From Burkholderiales bacterium (lineage in GTDB: Bacteria > Pseudomonadota > Gammaproteobacteria > Burkholderiales > SG8-39): a stretch of DNA of 7,001 bases. The translations under genes were made by a program, and so were the position numbers. The stretch covers positions 1 through 7,001 of the forward strand of contig JAQSVY010000102.1 of assembly GCA_029266935.1 (NCBI GenBank), read 5' to 3'. Below the pieces are notes generated by a model. The model did no database searches. It was not told the origin of the DNA and saw nothing but the letters and a program-made list of their open reading frames with translations. Shown here piece by piece: positions 5,893 to 7,001 of this stretch (its first letter is position 1; the number at the start of each line of letters is the position of its first letter).

Positions 5893-7001
5893 GCGGCGCG
5901 CTTTCGCTCCGGATCGAAGAAGGGCTTCTTCACCGCGCGCGCGGCGGCGCGCCGGCGGTGATGCTCGACCGTGACCTCCATCTCGAGCGTCGCGCCCGGG
6001 GCCGCCCATTGCGCGCGCAGGTGCGCGAGGGCGATGTACTTCTTGAGCAGCGGCGACCAGCCGCCGCTCGTTGCGTAGCCCACCTGCTGGCCGGCCGCAT
6101 AGAGCGGTACGCTGGTCCGCCACGGCACCGGCGGCACGCGCGTCGCAAGTCCCGCCTCGGCGTGCAGCTGCTCGAGGGAGTCCCAGTCGACCTCGATGCC
6201 GACGAAGCGCCACTGCGGCTCGCGGCCCACCTCGGCGGCAAGCGCCGCCCGGCCGATGAAGGCCGGCTTGCGCAGGTCGACCGTCCAGCCCAGGTCGAGC
6301 TCGTAGGGCGAGGAGGTCTGGCTCTCGATGAGCGCCTTGCGCGCCGAGACGTAGTCGACGTCGAGCAGCATCAGGCCCGCCTCGATGCGCGCCACGTCGA
6401 GCGCCAGCATGCCGGCCGGCGTGATGCCGTAGGGCGTGCCGGCCTCGATGAGCGCGTCCCAGAGTCGCAGCGAGTCTCCCCTGGAGACCCAGATCTCATA
6501 GCCAAGGTCGCCGGTATACCCGGTGCGCGAGACGCTGACCGGAATACCGCGAAGCCGCGTCTCGGCGAGGCGGAAGTACTTGAGCGGCGGCAGCTCGCCC
6601 AGCCGCTCGAGGATCGATTTCGCACTGGGACCTTGGAGCGAGAGCGCGCCTACGGACTCCGAGATATCCTCGATCTCGACCTCGAGGCCGAGCGCGTTGT
6701 CCTGCAGCCAGCGCAGGTTCGGGTCGGCGGAGGTCATGCGGAAGAACGCCTCGCCGAGCCTCGCCACCGTGCCGTCGTCGAGGAGCTTGCCCGCGCCGTC
6801 GCACCAGCCCGTGTAGAGCACCTGCCCCACCTGCGTGCGCGACACGTCGCGCGTCGTCACCCGGTCGAGGAGCCGCGCCGCATCCGGGCCGCGCAGCCGG
6901 TCCTTGTAGAGCGGGGAGATGTCGAAGAGCGCCGCCGAGCTGCGGATCGCGTGGTACTCGCGCTCGTGGGAGAGCTCGTAGGAGCTCGCCGCCACGTAGC
7001 C
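5889..7001 (-). CDS. GcvT-family aminomethyltransferase-like protein (5' end beyond right edge)
   Basis: Homologous to the glycine-cleavage T protein and related folate-dependent demethylases, which move a one-carbon unit from a substrate to tetrahydrofolate. Numbering from an in-frame GTG at 6995: EYHAIRSSAALFDISP (13-28) is the family N-terminal signature, LLDDGTV (71-77) sits where T proteins carry the catalytic aspartate, and SRTGYTGDLGYE (156-167), LGWTVDL and FIGRAAL (235-252) are folate-site and core motifs. The GCV_T C-terminal barrel follows (about 263-360, with SGGWSPLLKKYIALA). The frame stays open to 7001, and relatives usually have residues before ASSYELS, so the true start is probably outside the window and GTG 6995 is only a fallback. 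It ends in TGA overlapping the next gene by GTGA. Because it precedes two flavin oxidoreductases and no gcvH or gcvP is seen, a demethylase role is more likely than classical glycine cleavage. The substrate is unknown. Confidence 0.92.
   Translation of the reverse strand, partial: GYVAASSYELSHEREYHAIRSSAALFDISPLYKDRLRGPDAARLLDRVTTRDVSRTQVGQVLYTGWCDGAGKLLDDGTVARLGEAFFRMTSADPNLRWLQDNALGLEVEIEDISESVGALSLQGPSAKSILERLGELPPLKYFRLAETRLRGIPVSVSRTGYTGDLGYEIWVSRGDSLRLWDALIEAGTPYGITPAGMLALDVARIEAGLMLLDVDYVSARKALIESQTSSPYELDLGWTVDLRKPAFIGRAALAAEVGREPQWRFVGIEVDWDSLEQLHAEAGLATRVPPVPWRTSVPLYAAGQQVGYATSGGWSPLLKKYIALAHLRAQWAAPGATLEMEVTVEHHRRRAAARAVKKPFFDPERKRAA

Overview
The window is GC-rich (well above 60% by eye), densely packed proteobacterial-type DNA. 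Codon use, the short overlapping genes, and the types of P-type ATPase and FAD-oxidoreductase suggest a high-GC proteobacterium, perhaps a betaproteobacterium. That taxonomic call is inference. No rRNA, tRNA, mobile element or CRISPR array was seen.

Left part (1-2951), a copper-handling block. The 5' two thirds of a Cu(I)-exporting P-type ATPase (copA-like) run leftward off the edge. A 65-residue CopZ-like metallochaperone is transcribed divergently. Downstream of it on the same strand is a 393-residue DJ-1/PfpI-superfamily protein with an N-terminal hydrophobic segment. Three sites with the architecture of MerR-family (CueR-like) promoters (TTGAC -35, a 19-bp spacer holding an interrupted dyad, and an nAnnnT -10) precede these three genes. 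This implies one metal-responsive regulon that includes the DJ-1 protein. The copA reading frame carries an exact in-frame 39-bp tandem duplication that doubles the GMTCASC copper-binding loop. A perfect 32-bp palindrome separates copZ from the DJ-1 gene.

Right part (2975-7001), a leftward operon converging on the DJ-1 gene. It encodes a GcvT-family (folate-dependent aminomethyltransferase-like) protein, open at the right edge, followed by two FAD-dependent CrtI/phytoene-dehydrogenase-like oxidoreductases. Both junctions are 4-base GTGA overlaps, so the three are probably translationally coupled. The first oxidoreductase (525 aa) has canonical FAD motifs. The second (447 aa) is a diverged paralogue in which several FAD and substrate-site motifs are altered or shortened, although its frame is intact. 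A folate-dependent GcvT protein next to flavin oxidases suggests oxidation or demethylation of an unidentified amine or other methylated substrate. Nothing in the sequence links this operon to copper beyond adjacency.
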